Below are positions 21,279-31,240 of a stretch of 31,265 nucleotides of DNA, one piece after another. Position 1 is the stretch's first letter, and each line of letters opens with the position of its first letter. The DNA comes from Rhizophagus sp. LPA8_4_AMF (Eukaryota > Glomeromycota > Glomeromycetes > Glomerales > Glomeraceae), in contig JADRCO010000542.1 of the NCBI GenBank assembly GCA_021464525.1, positions 1 to 31,265 of the forward strand, read 5' to 3'. The notes under the pieces were generated by a model, which was given only the letters and a program-made list of their open reading frames with translations, had not been told where the DNA came from and searched no databases. Made by a program: the position numbers and the translations under genes.

Positions 21279-23615
21279 ATGTCTGTCTCTCCAGTTAATA
21301 CTTCTGCTACCACTTTGGTTGCCACGCAAATGACAAATATCACTTCAAAAGAAAAATGGAATCTCCTCTTTGATGTAAATTGCTCTTTGGAAGTTCAAAT
21401 AGAGGATTTTGATGAAAATTGGTGGCCATTCGTTTCAAATATATGGACACAATGAACTTCATATAAACAAGTAAACAGAAACTTTTAGAAGATTTTTACC
21501 TGTCATTTTACGAAGCATCAAGACTCTAGCACACGACAAAAAGAAAATATTTCTAATGAAAAATGCCGAATAACGAAGATAAGACCATCTGGATTATGTC
21601 ATGCTAAAATTAAAGTTGAATGGTTAGTCTCATTAAAAATAGTTAAAGTTGAACATTATAAAGACTCTTCCAATCATACGCACTCATTGTTAGATGTCAA
21701 TAGGCTTAAATGTCCTTAAGCTATTCGAACTTTAGTGGAAAAAGAAGCAGACAAAAATTATTTGCCTTCAGCAATTACTGCTGCCATTAAAGAATATGCA
21801 ACAATTGAATTAGGTCATGGTGCAAATGCACAAGAATTGAAGCGTAAGGAAGTAACGAACATTAAGTATAAAGTTCGTAGACCTATGGAAGTTCATCTCG
21901 TTGGCAATTCTGATTTAAAGTTAGATATTTTATAATCAGTATCGTATTTAAAAGTAGAGTTTCAAATATGCGACCTGAAATGACCCGCATTGACCTGCAT
22001 GGACCTGCATAATATAAATAATACAATTGAAGGTATTGTAAAAATTTGAATTACTGTATAAATAGTACTTTAAAATTAACCCAAAATTTTGACCTGACCT
22101 GACCCGACCTGACCTGACCCGTTAGGAACTCTATTTAAAAGAGCAAGAATATCAAGTTAAAACTTATCGCGTCTACTAATGATCTACTAAAGGCATTATT
22201 TTTGCACATCCTGAGCAACTTGAGAAATTTGAGAAATATGGATGGTTAACTTTAATTGATTCCACCTATAAAATAAATAGATATGATTGGTGTCTATTTG
22301 CACTGTACGTTTGTGACACTTACGGATGCTAGAATATAGGTGTGCACTTTTTTGTGAGCAGTGAGGATAGTGACACTGTTGCAGAAGCTTTAAAAAAAAT
22401 TTGCAGCTATTGCCGCTGGACTCCCTACTACATCCTACTATTGGATCAAAGCAGTGTTGAGTTTAAGTGTTAAAATTGTTTTTCCTGGTGTAAACGCTGG
22501 TAAGCAAGAGTGCGAAGTATTACTTTGTGTTATACATGATATTATGCAGACGTAAATGTCAAAAATTCATGAAAAAAACCTGTGATGTCATGATCACGGC
22601 AATGCATAAAAGAACAAAGATCAGTTGCGAAAAACTGATTCAAGAAGTCATTAACAACTGCCCTGTTCCTACTATTCAGAATTATATTAGAAGAAATTAC
22701 ACAAGAAATACACAACAGTGGACATTGTAAGCGTGCCAACATTCCCCTTTGCTTTTGCAAGTCACCTTCACAAATCTGTTGGAATCTTACCATAGCGAAT
22801 TGAAAAGGAAAATATCATCCTTATATGGTTTAATTGGTAAAATTCTACTTTTTCATTGTTTTTTCCATCCTTCCGCCTCTTATTTTGATGCTTGAATTTA
22901 TAAAATTTGCAATTTTTTTTCTTCTTTTCCATACTAAAGGTAACTACATACTAACACGAATTTTCTATGTAATATTTGCCGATTTACTCTTATCAACTCA
23001 TTCAGACACTCACTTTTTGTTTATTTATTCATTTTAGGTACTGTCCATAATATTGTTGCCATTGATTGTAAAAAACAATCTGATTCCAAAAGTGCCGCCT
23101 TCAATTTTCATGTCAAAAAAGTATCAGCTTATGGTGTAGAAAAGGATATTATTGAAGAGATTCACAAATTCCCCTTACCATTTCAACATCCACTTATTAA
23201 AGAGGCCTGTGCCATAATGGATAGATTGAAGAAAGGTAAAGGTGCACCGGGTTTGACTTCACTTGATTGTCACTGTTTATTTTGCAATCGATACTTGTTA
23301 CCGTGCAAATATATTTTTTACGAACATATGGATAGGGACGTGAAATTATTAACTACTGATGTATGGAGAATGTTTCAGAAAATATTTGAGGAGAGCGGGT
23401 TTGAAGTATATGAACATCGTGAATTAGTGATAGAGTTTGTACAAACAGAACAACAAAAAAAAGCTGAAGGTCGAAAACTTACTGTGTTTGAATTAACTGA
23501 AAGAGTCCGTGACAGATACTGGAGTGTTGAAGAGGGGGGTAATGCTGAGAGAACAGAGGCTTTTATTTCTACATTAGAAGCCTCTTTAAATCCTATTATC
23601 ATACAATTTAAATAA
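21279..23615 (+). pseudogene. Decayed MULE transposase with SWIM-like finger
   Basis: The ATG at 21279 starts MSVSPVNTSATTLVATQMTN, with a stop after about 58 codons. A 66-codon frame at 21735-21935 is cut at SVSYLK by a mini-element, after which the same codons resume (YLKEQEYQVKTY). Then come the catalytic-core marks LTLIDSTYKINRYDWCLFAL (first Asp, about 22250) and YILLDQSS (second Asp, about 22435). The last exon is open from about 23040 to 23615: FHVKKVSAYGVEKDIIEEIH, then CHCLFCNRYLLPCKY (SWIM-like Cys-x-Cys...Cys-x-His with the His replaced by Tyr), and a charged tail ending in IIIQFK. At least two small introns are likely (acceptor TTTTAG at about 23038). About five stops and shifts make it inactive. 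Confidence 0.75.
21955..22131. mobile_element. 177-bp mini-element inside the MULE gene
   Basis: The perfect 10-mer TATTTAAAAG flanks it (21945-21954 and 22132-22141). The ends carry a short inverted repeat, GAGTTTC against GAGTTCC. The interior has clusters of GACCTG/GACCCG words (21970-22015 and 22091-22120), in the same orientation at both ends. A 10-bp duplication fits a Mutator-type or related family. It interrupts the transposase reading frame, so it is younger than the MULE copy. Confidence 0.8.
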
Positions 23616-24045
23616 TTATAATAAAATATTCGTGAAAATGGTTGTTTTTTTTGAATTTTTTTTTTGAAATTTGTTTTTTTTCATTTTTTTTCATGAAATG
23701 GTTTTTCTAAAGAAAATTTTTGTTTTTTTCGTTTTTTTCATGGGGTTTCTAAAGAAAAATTTAAAAAAATTTTTTTCATAGAAAAATTTTTTTTGATATC
23801 GTGGTTTGTGGCTTGTAATAATTGGTTAAATCATGTGAATCTGCTCCGCTTTAGACGTCACCCTTTTTAGAAAATTATATAATTCCAGCCGGAATTATCA
23901 CATAATTCTGGCCAAATTTACAAATTTAATTTCAGCATTTCGGCTGAAATTTCAGATTTTGGAATTTCAGATTTGGCTGGAATTACGGATTACAGTTTCA
24001 GAATTTTGGCAAATTTGATTTATTCGATTTCAGAGCCATCCTTAC

Positions 24046-24228
24046 ATAATACAAAATAGTTATAATTATTAAACTTTTTGGTTAAACAATAATATATTTG
24101 GTAAGAAAATGCTTTTAGATAATATTTTTTTCTGAATAAAGAACAAAGAAAAATACTAGAAGAGGAAAAAAAAAATTTTTAAAATAAAGATTATCTCTAT
24201 TATACAAGTAATACAATATAATCAGATA
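24046..24228. other. Start region of the split hAT gene, then AT-rich DNA
   Basis: Between 24046 and about 24100 the minus strand reads KKFNNYNYFVL, which joins in frame onto the BED-finger sequence on the other side of the nested stack. Beyond that no coding sense is visible. Confidence 0.45.
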
Positions 24229-24395
24229 GATAATGTTCAAATAGTCCAATTGAATTTGAACATATGTCCAGTTATCCAATTGGATTATTTGGATATTGTC
24301 CAATTCTAATAATATCCAATTAGCCAATTAGATAACTGGATATATGTTCATTTGGATTTGTGTCTAATGTTCAATTGTAAGAATTAAACATTATC
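24229..24395. mobile_element. Foldback MITE with TCCAATTGGA words
   Basis: The outer ends GATAATGTTCAA and TTAAACATTATC are inverted, and the interior arms GAACATATGTCCAGTTATCC (about 24258) and its near-complement (about 24325-24345) can form a long hairpin. CCAATT/AATTGG words repeat throughout. No target duplication was seen. Confidence 0.5.
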
Positions 24396-24885
24396 CAAAT
24401 TCAATACTGATAACAGTAAATTGGCCAGTTCTTTTAAAAGATGAAATATCAGATAGTTCTTTAAGCGCAATCAGCTTAAATGAATCCCACATTATTATAT
24501 CATGAAGCTTGCTTATTCATGATTATAAATTCATACAAATATTGTACTGCTTCCTATAACTCTTCATCTTGGTGTTGTGCAATAATAAGATCATTACACA
24601 GAATATACCTTTTACCAAATTTTTGTTCTCACCTTTTGGTACTTTATGATCACATTTTTCACCAGATATCTATGAATATATTTTGAATATTTGCTTTTTA
24701 GGAGCAGATATACTACCATATTCATCTTTTCAGATTCAAAAAGTGCTTGCAACTAGTAGTCTAAATGGATATTTAGGAGCGAATGGATTCTATTTTTTCA
24801 AAGGTATAGTTTCATTTAACTTACATAATCCCTAATACTCTATAGTATTTTGAAAGTAGGATAATTATTCAAGAAACATATTTTG
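24396..24885. other. Unrecognised decayed sequence
   Basis: A minus-strand scrap near 24510-24600 (DLIIAQHQDEEL then EAVQYLYEF) looks once coding but is too short and broken to assign. Nothing else is supported here. Confidence 0.35.
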
Positions 24886-24889
24886 TTGA

Positions 24890-26030
24890 CTATAATGCCA
24901 AAAAATAAATTTTCTTTGAATAATGTAATGATAATAGCAGAATCTTATAGAGGAAAATGCCTTTCCAAAAAATATATTAATTGTGAAATTCTAATACTTT
25001 GAAAGTGCAATAAAAACTATCAATAGAATTGTTTATTTTGATTTATCAAAGATTACCATTTATAGTATCCTTATTGCATAAATAGAAAACTCAATATTTC
25101 AGTGACTAAAGAATTAGCATATGCTAAAAATAGAAGGTATATTTCTGAAAAATATATTAATAATAACTTATCTTTCTTATGAAAATGCAAAAATAATCAT
25201 CAATTTTACCTATCTCTTTCAGATGTTAAAAATAATGGATGTTAGTGTTGTGAGTGCATGAAACTTGAACTTAAATTTACTCAGAATCTCACAAATAAAA
25301 GAGGCAGAATGTGTATTCCTAGTTCCTATTATAACAGATATACTTCACTTTCTTAGAAATGTTCTGAAGGACATTCATGGTTTGCTTAGATAGATAGTAT
25401 TCAAAGAAAGACTTGATGCCCATATTGTATAGGTAAATCTGAGAAACTTGATATTGAATATGCAAAAAAATTAGTACATAACAGAAATGGAGAGTGTTTA
25501 TCTGATATTTACATCAGTTATACAATGTATTTACACTGAAGATGTTTCAAATCACATGAATAGCTCACTTTCATCAGTGGTATTAAACAAAAACTTTTGG
25601 TGTCTGCATTATACTAATACAAATTTGATATTGCAATAGCCAAATCTATTGCATATAGTTAAGCTAGGAAATGCTTAACAGATTCTTATATCAATTGCAA
25701 AAGTCAGTTACTCTAGAGATGCAATAAAAATCATCAATAGTATGCCACTCTTTCTCATGTAAAAAATGATAATATATGGTGTCCATATTGCTCTAAATAT
25801 AAATGTAAAAGATTGTGTTAAGAGATTATATCAAATATCTTAGACCGCCATGTAAGATATTTCAACCTGATTTTTTTAAAACTTTAGATTATCCAAATGG
25901 ATTAGAACTTGACAATTTATTACCCGCAATATGGATTTGCAACTGAAATGCAAGAAGAACAGCACAAAAAGTATATACAATCTCCTCTCAAAGTCTCAAT
26001 ATAATAAACTCTATATTCTGGCTGATCAGA
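24890..26030 (+). pseudogene. Decayed zinc-ribbon repeat / nuclease-fold gene
   Basis: The plus strand holds at least five decayed copies of a module of about 60 residues. Its pattern is Arg-Asn-Gly-(Glu/Lys)-Cys-Leu, Lys-Tyr-Ile-Asn, Cys-Lys-Cys or Lys-Cys-x-(Glu/Lys)-x-His, then Val-Lys-Asn-x-x-x-Trp-Cys-Pro-Tyr-Cys; the paired Cys suggest treble-clef zinc ribbons. The clearest copy is at 25660-25800 (HVKNDNIWCPYC). The following sequence (25810-25975) resembles the PD-(D/E)XK nuclease-type tail found after such ribbons (LELD, then YPQYGFA and EEQHKKY). Similar modules occur in Rhizophagus and in large DNA viruses (family knowledge, unsearched). Many breaks, so it is a fossil. The former function is unknown; DNA binding or cutting is inferred. 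Confidence 0.5.
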
Positions 26031-26154
26031 CCTTTATTATAAGCAATTTCGTTAATACTATAATGAATTATTCAGTATAGTATAATGAATTATCTGGTAT
26101 AAAGGTATGATTATGTGACTTGTCTATCTAATCTATTAGATAATTTGTTTTAGA

Positions 26155-26500
26155 AAAAAATTTTTTTTTTTTTTGTAATGTTATTAGATAAAAAATATGT
26201 CTGGGTTTTTGAAATTAAGGTAAATCAAAGTTGGAAAGGTATTTTTCATTATTTTTTCTAATTAATTAAGTTATTTATTTTTTTTCTTTTTTGTAATGTT
26301 GCTGGACAAAAAAACATGACTAGATTTTTGGAATTAAGGTAAAAGAAAGCTGAAGAAGATATTTTTCATTGTTTTTTTAATTAATTATTTATTATTTTTT
26401 TTTTGTAGTGTTGTCAAACAAAAAATATGACTGGGCTTTTAGAATTAAGGTAAAATAAGTTGGAAAAAGTATTTATTGTTTTTTTTATATTTATTTTTTT
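26155..26500 (+). repeat. Micro-exon-like cassette array A, copies 1-3
   Basis: Three cassettes with a period of 112-116 bp (starts near 26176, 26292, 26404). Each has a T-rich tract, then GTA(A/G)TGTT, a core of about 41 bp, and AATTAAG followed by GTAAA, so the cores look like tiny exons between a 3' and a 5' splice signal. Only copy 3 has a proper AG acceptor. The cores read LLDKKYVWVFEIK (copy 1) and LSNKKYDWAFRIK (copy 3); copy 2 has a stop. Confidence 0.65.
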
Positions 26501-26519
26501 TCTTTTCATTAGTCAAAAT

Positions 26520-26960
26520 AAGAAAAATTAGTATTAATCAACCATACCAGCCAAATTTTAGTAATGCAGGCTAAAGTTTTGGCAAAGTTCCAGCCTGCAT
26601 TAAAAACTGGGTGAATATCAACTAAAATTAAAATTGCCGATTTGCAATCTATATTCACATGATCTGCAATTTAAAATAGACTTTTGATATAAAAAGTTTA
26701 AATTTAGTTAGATTTTTTCTTATTTAATAAGGTTCAGAAATTGGCCTAAACTTTTGGACTGGATTTTTTTCTTTTTGTGGTTTTTATTAAACTGTTAAAA
26801 AAAAAATATTTTTATTAAAAATTTTTTTTACTCATTACCATCTTTTTTATAAACATACAATATTATATTATTATTATATACAAATTCTATTTCACCAATT
26901 TTATTATGAAGAACAATTATTATAAACTTCCTTAAACTCAAATTGGATATTTTTCAAATG
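26520..26960. other. AT-rich spacer with short foldback
   Basis: This lies between the cassette arrays. It contains the perfect inverted pair AATGCAGGCT (26563-26572) / AGCCTGCATT (26592-26601) and CCAG-rich words similar to those at 28530-28600. These look like the ends of an inserted mini-element that separated the two A arrays, but the borders could not be fixed. Confidence 0.4.
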
Positions 26961-26973
26961 TCACCTTTTTTTA

Positions 26974-28170
26974 GGAACGTGTCTTGAACTTGGATTTCAG
27001 CCTCTTGGTTGGTCTTTTCAGTTTTGAAAGGTGAGTATTTTTTAAAAAATAATTTGCTTTATAGAAACATTTTACTAACGTTTCTTTCTTTTCTTTTTTT
27101 TATAAATATATATATATCAGACTTTATAAGATAAGAAATAAGTGGTTTTTTTTGTTTTTAATTTAATGTTTTAACATTTATTTTCATTATTTTTTTTGTA
27201 GGCACACCAATTTTGGACACGAAACCAGATTTTATAAGGTAAGAAATAGGGATAGAAGGAAATTTTTTTTTATTTTAATTCAAGAAACATTTTAACGTTT
27301 CTTTTTATTATTTCTTTTTATAGGCATGCCAATTTTGGACATGAACTCAGATTTTATAAGGTAAGAAATGGAGATAGAAGAAAAGTTTTTTTATTTTAAT
27401 TCAAAAAACATTTTAACGTTTCTTTTTGTTATTTCTTTTTGTAAACATACCAGTTTTGGACAAGAACCCAGATTTTATAAAGTAAGAAATGGGGATATTG
27501 AAAACTTTTTTATTTTAATTCAAATATTTTACTGTTTCTTTTTGTTACTTCTTTTTGTAGGCATACCGGTTTTAAACACAAACCCAGATTTTATAAGGTA
27601 AGAAATGGGATATTGGAATTTTTTTATTTTAATTCAAGAAACGTTTTAACGTTTCTTTTCATTATTTCTTTTTATAGGTACGCCAGGTTTGGACACAAAC
27701 CTGGATTTTATAAGGTAAGAAATAGGGATAGGGGAAATTTTTAATTTAAGAAACATTTTAACGTTTCTTTTTTCTTTTTTATAGGATTTTGTTAGCTTTC
27801 TACTTCAATACTGGATAGATAATTGGATAAATTTTAATGGTATAAACTTCAAAATTTTTTTTATTTTTTTATTTTTCTTTTTGAAGAAACATTATTAATG
27901 TTTCTTTATTATTTTCTTTTTATAGAATCTCTCTGGCTTTGATTTTAGCATTGGTTTTGGTGAGTTTTAAAATAAAATTAACTTTTTATTATTATTTTTT
28001 TTATCAAAATATTGTTATTAACATTTCATTCTTTTTTGTAGGTCTTTCAGTTAAATCTTTGAGTCAATCATTTTTTTTTGTTATTTTTTACTAAAATGTT
28101 GTCATACTATTAAAGTGTCTTTTTTTAAAGCTTTTGGCTAGCTCTTCTTGAGCTTATGGGTGAGTTTTAA
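26974..28170 (+). repeat. Micro-exon-like cassette array B
   Basis: Five close repeats of about 119 bp lie at 27200-27720, with cores starting at 27202, 27324, 27444, 27561 and 27678. Each has a T-rich tract ending TAG (lost in the third), a 37-bp core starting GCA(C/T)(A/G)CC and ending TTTTATAAG, and then GTAAGAAAT, a near-perfect fungal 5' splice site. A partial copy is at 27117. Unlike cores with the same splice signals flank them (near 26976, 27784, 27927, 28043 and 28131). One frame of the cores reads HTNFGHETRFYK, HANFGHELRFYK, HTGFKHKPRFYK and YARFGHKPGFYK. Confidence 0.7.
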
Positions 28171-28174
28171 CTGA

Positions 28175-28590
28175 AACTCTTTTTTTTATCATTAATATAC
28201 AATATTAAAATTCAGGTTTGAATTGATGTTAGTTTAGAAATATAGATAGAATAATTTGTATATACGTATAAATAATAAATAAATAAATTAAATTTAAAAA
28301 TAACAAAATTTCACATTAAAATTATATAAAAAATAAAATAAAATCAACTAAAAATTGGCACTAAAATTATCTAAAAATCGTAATCAATATTTTGCCAATT
28401 TTTTACTGGCTATTCCACTGATTGTTACTCAATTTCTTATATTTAAAGATATCTGGAAAATAGTCAAATTGTAACCACCTGTCTGATCAACTTTAGGGTC
28501 TGAAATTTTTTAAAAATCGGCCAGCTTTAAATCATAATTCAGTCTAAAACTAGCTCTACTAATACTGGCTGAACTGGAGTATTTTGACCA
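28175..28590. other. AT-rich spacer between cassette arrays
   Basis: No gene is visible. CCAG/CTGG and TTGGC/GCCAA words around 28380-28590 echo the spacer at 26520-26620, so the two may be parts of one inserted element family. Confidence 0.35.
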
Positions 28591-28890
28591 GTATTTTTGT
28601 AATATTGCCAGACAAAAAATATGACCAGGCTTTTGAAATTAAAGTAAAGGAAATTAGGGTGTGTTTTTTGTTATTTTTTTTAATTAAGTTATTTATTTTT
28701 TTTTCTTTTTTGTAGTATTACCAAATGAAAAAATACAACCAAACTTTTGAAATTAAGGTAAGGGAGGGCTTGAGGAGATGCTTTTTGTTATTTTTTTTAA
28801 TTAATTAATTATTTTTTTTTTTTTATAGTATTACTGGATAAAAAATATACCTAGGCTTTTGGAATTAAGGTAAGGGAGAGCTGCAGAAAA
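28590..28890 (+). repeat. Micro-exon-like cassette array A, copies 4-6
   Basis: Three more copies of the A cassette (starts near 28598, 28711 and 28826, period 113-115 bp), with T-rich tract, GTAG or ATAG, a core of about 41 bp ending GAAATTAAG, and GTAAGGGAG. Core 4 reads LPDKKYDQAFEIK; cores 5 and 6 have stops. Their likeness to copies 1-3 shows the A array once was continuous or was duplicated around the B array. Confidence 0.65.
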
Positions 28891-29019
28891 ATATCATGTT
28901 CATGTGATTTGTGATGTTGATCATTTCTAAAATTGTATATGATAAATCTATTATTATATAATATTGGATTTTTACATTATACTTTCATATACATCTCTTT
29001 TTTTTCTATTTTACCAAAA

Positions 29020-31175
29020 TTTAATAAAATCATGGATTCAAGTAATCTAGTAAAATCATGTTCTGGATGTTTAAAACATACTCTCTTGACTTTTTTGATA
29101 GAAAAAAAATATGTAATGCATGCAGGTTATCTAATAAAAATCGTCAGGTGATTTCATGTACTAATCAGAAAAGACAAATAGAAGAAGAACATGAAAAAAT
29201 CAAGACAAATTAATATATTTACATTGAAAATCTGGCAGAGGTTATAGTTGAAAATATTATAAAATTCAAGGAAAACACACATTCAGACAGTAGTGATACT
29301 TTTGAAGTGTCTTGTTTCATTAATATAACAGAATTTCAAGATAATTCTAAAATAATAGCTGATAATATTGCTGAAGTTATATCAGAAATTGATAAATATA
29401 ATTGGGTGTATGTATTGATATAATTATTTAATTATTTAACTGTCTAATTAATAGTTTAATCATATATCTTGCAAAATTTTTTAGTTATAATAATAAGACT
29501 GAAAATAAAAAAGGAATCATGTATCATTATCTTTGCTCTCAGAACAATAAAATGAGTAAAAAATTGTGTAAAAATCCAGATATAACTAAGCAAATAAATA
29601 CAATTGTAAAGGAAGAATAAAGATTTTAATTGATAAAACTGAACACATTACATATATTATAATTAACCATTACATCTTGCACAATTTACTATCAGATATA
29701 TCTGTTTTAGAAACTATTAAACAATTTATTAAAAACAATGTAGATTTATTTTCACAAACTATATACTTACAATTGGTAGCTAATGGAATGGATATTGCCA
29801 TCAGACAGAAACAAGTTTACTACTGGTGGTCAGTTTATATGATAGAACAATATAAATGTTATAAAAATTCTTTTATTTCAGCATAACATTGGCTTAATAA
29901 ATTTATTATTCAACACTTTTTATAATGGATAGCCCTGTTCATATTATGCAATTGTTTTTCTTACTGATATTGAAAAATTACTTAAAGAATAAAATATAAT
30001 CATAAATGAATGTGGTAGTAATGTGATATAGATATCACCTGTAAGTAATATTCGTATAGTTTTATTTTATTTTATTAAGTATTTTATTAACAATAATAAC
30101 ATCTTTGTATGAATATTAGATAATACAAATGATCAAAAATATGAATTATATATTTTAATTGTTGAAGTTAATGAAATAGGTTTTCTATTAACTTATTTGT
30201 TTCTTAAAACAAATGGAGAATCAGGTGCAAATAATAAAACAAATGTAATCACAAATAAAATTTTTAAAACAATTTTATAATCAGATTTTACTTAACCCAG
30301 TATTTTTTAATAGATAAGAATTTTGCTCAGCACAGATGATTTGGCCTGAAATAACAATTTAACTTTGTAAATGGCACATTTAATAGGCAGTTAAAACAAA
30401 ATTAAAGAATTATAGAGCAATGTTACATACAAATTATAATGAATATTAGGCAAATAGAAAGTTTCCATTCATTGATAAACAATTTATTCCAACAGTACCA
30501 GCAAATAAAAAATCAAAAATTAGATTTTTCCTGAAGAATATCAACTTTTTATTTGGAATTTAATGAATTAGTATCTTCATTTACATCCACTAATTCCAAA
30601 TTCAACTGGATAATTTTTAAATTCAAGTCAAATTTATGAACAAGCTGTCCAAGAAATATATAATTATTGTAAAAGAAATTCACTTATATGGATTTGAAGC
30701 CTCCATAGTTGGTACATCATTTAAAGCTTTTAACCAATCAATGATAAGATCCAGTCGATCTGATCAAGAAGGATGTTAGAAATTTTAGGCACATTCAGTA
30801 TTTTCTGAAATATCTATCTTAAAGACAATCATGTTCATAGAGGAGCATTGAAAATTGATTAAACAGAATTTTTTGTACAAATATTTTTGACCAAGACTTA
30901 ATTTAGTTACATATATTTTATTAAAAAAGATTATTTCTTTATAAGAACGAAAGTTTTAACAAATTCTTTATGAACAGGAGTCATCAGATTGAAAGCAGAG
31001 TGGAAAAAGTTAAATTAAACTTTATATAAAATAATAGTTATGGAACAGATGTAACTAAATGGATTTGTAGATGTACATATTATCTTACAAATCATTTCAT
31101 GATCTGTAAACATCTAATTTACTATGGTGGTTGTCACCTATAAACTACACAGTCTGAAAATTTAAATTCTATTTA
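29020..31175 (+). pseudogene. Second decayed MULE-type transposase gene
   Basis: Plus-strand scraps in the order of a SWIM-bearing MULE transposase. First is a Cys-rich start (SCSGCLKHTLLTFLIEK, 29060), then an acidic stretch, a helical DNA-binding part (HNLLSDISVLETIKQFIKNN and IAIRQKQVYYWW, 29678-29850), a long decayed core (30100-30950), and a SWIM finger, WICRCTYYLTNHFMICKHLI (31057-31116), here with the full Cys-x-Cys...Cys-x-His set. Stops and shifts are frequent (well over ten). It differs in sequence from the MULE at 20946-23862, so it is another lineage. No inverted ends were found. At least one intron is possible around 29405-29485. Confidence 0.55.
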
Positions 31176-31218
31176 TTTATATTGTGTAACTTGTTTTATA
31201 GTACTTTATGAAGTATAA

Positions 31219-31240
31219 TTTTGCCGCGTAAGCGGCAAAA
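31219..31240. repeat. Perfect 9-bp hairpin TTTTGCCGC/GCGGCAAAA
   Basis: TTTTGCCGC, a GTAA loop and GCGGCAAAA form a GC-rich foldback in very AT-rich DNA at the window edge. It may be the end of a mini-element that continues outside, or a terminator-like hairpin; nothing here decides. Confidence 0.5.

Larger units (their letters stand above)
20946..23862 (+). mobile_element. MULE-type DNA transposon, 2.9 kb, nested
   Basis: Near-identical ends read GACATCTAAAGCGGAGCAGA (left) and GACGTCTAAAGCGGAGCAGA (right, reversed), with similarity over about 33 bp and 5 mismatches. The 8-mer CTTTTTAG flanks both sides (20938-20945 and 23863-23870); the exact edge is uncertain by a base because of a G run. 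Mutator-like elements make 8-11-bp duplications. The interior codes for a decayed transposase on the plus strand. The element sits within the hAT MITE at 20707-24045 and is itself split by a mini-element at 21955-22131. Confidence 0.88.
20707..24045. mobile_element. hAT MITE (outer), split by a MULE
   Basis: Both ends carry the perfect 12-bp inverted repeat TAAGGATGGCTC, and the flanks are the identical 8-mer CATAATAC (20699-20706 and 24046-24053). The subterminal parts are full of AAATTCCGGCC / TTTGGCC / CTGAAATT words in both orientations. Without the MULE at 20946-23862 and one copy of its target duplication, the element would be about 414 bp. It has no coding capacity. The perfect target duplication implies a younger insertion than the decayed hAT gene around it. 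Confidence 0.88.

Noticed and set aside
22542-22793. Minus-strand open frame of 83 codons inside the nested MULE
   Set aside because: It is antisense to the decayed transposase, whose scraps on the plus strand explain the coding bias.
27368-27601. Plus-strand open frame of 77 codons across two B cassettes
   Set aside because: It reads through predicted splice donors and T-rich acceptor tracts; the open stretch is a by-product of the repeat.
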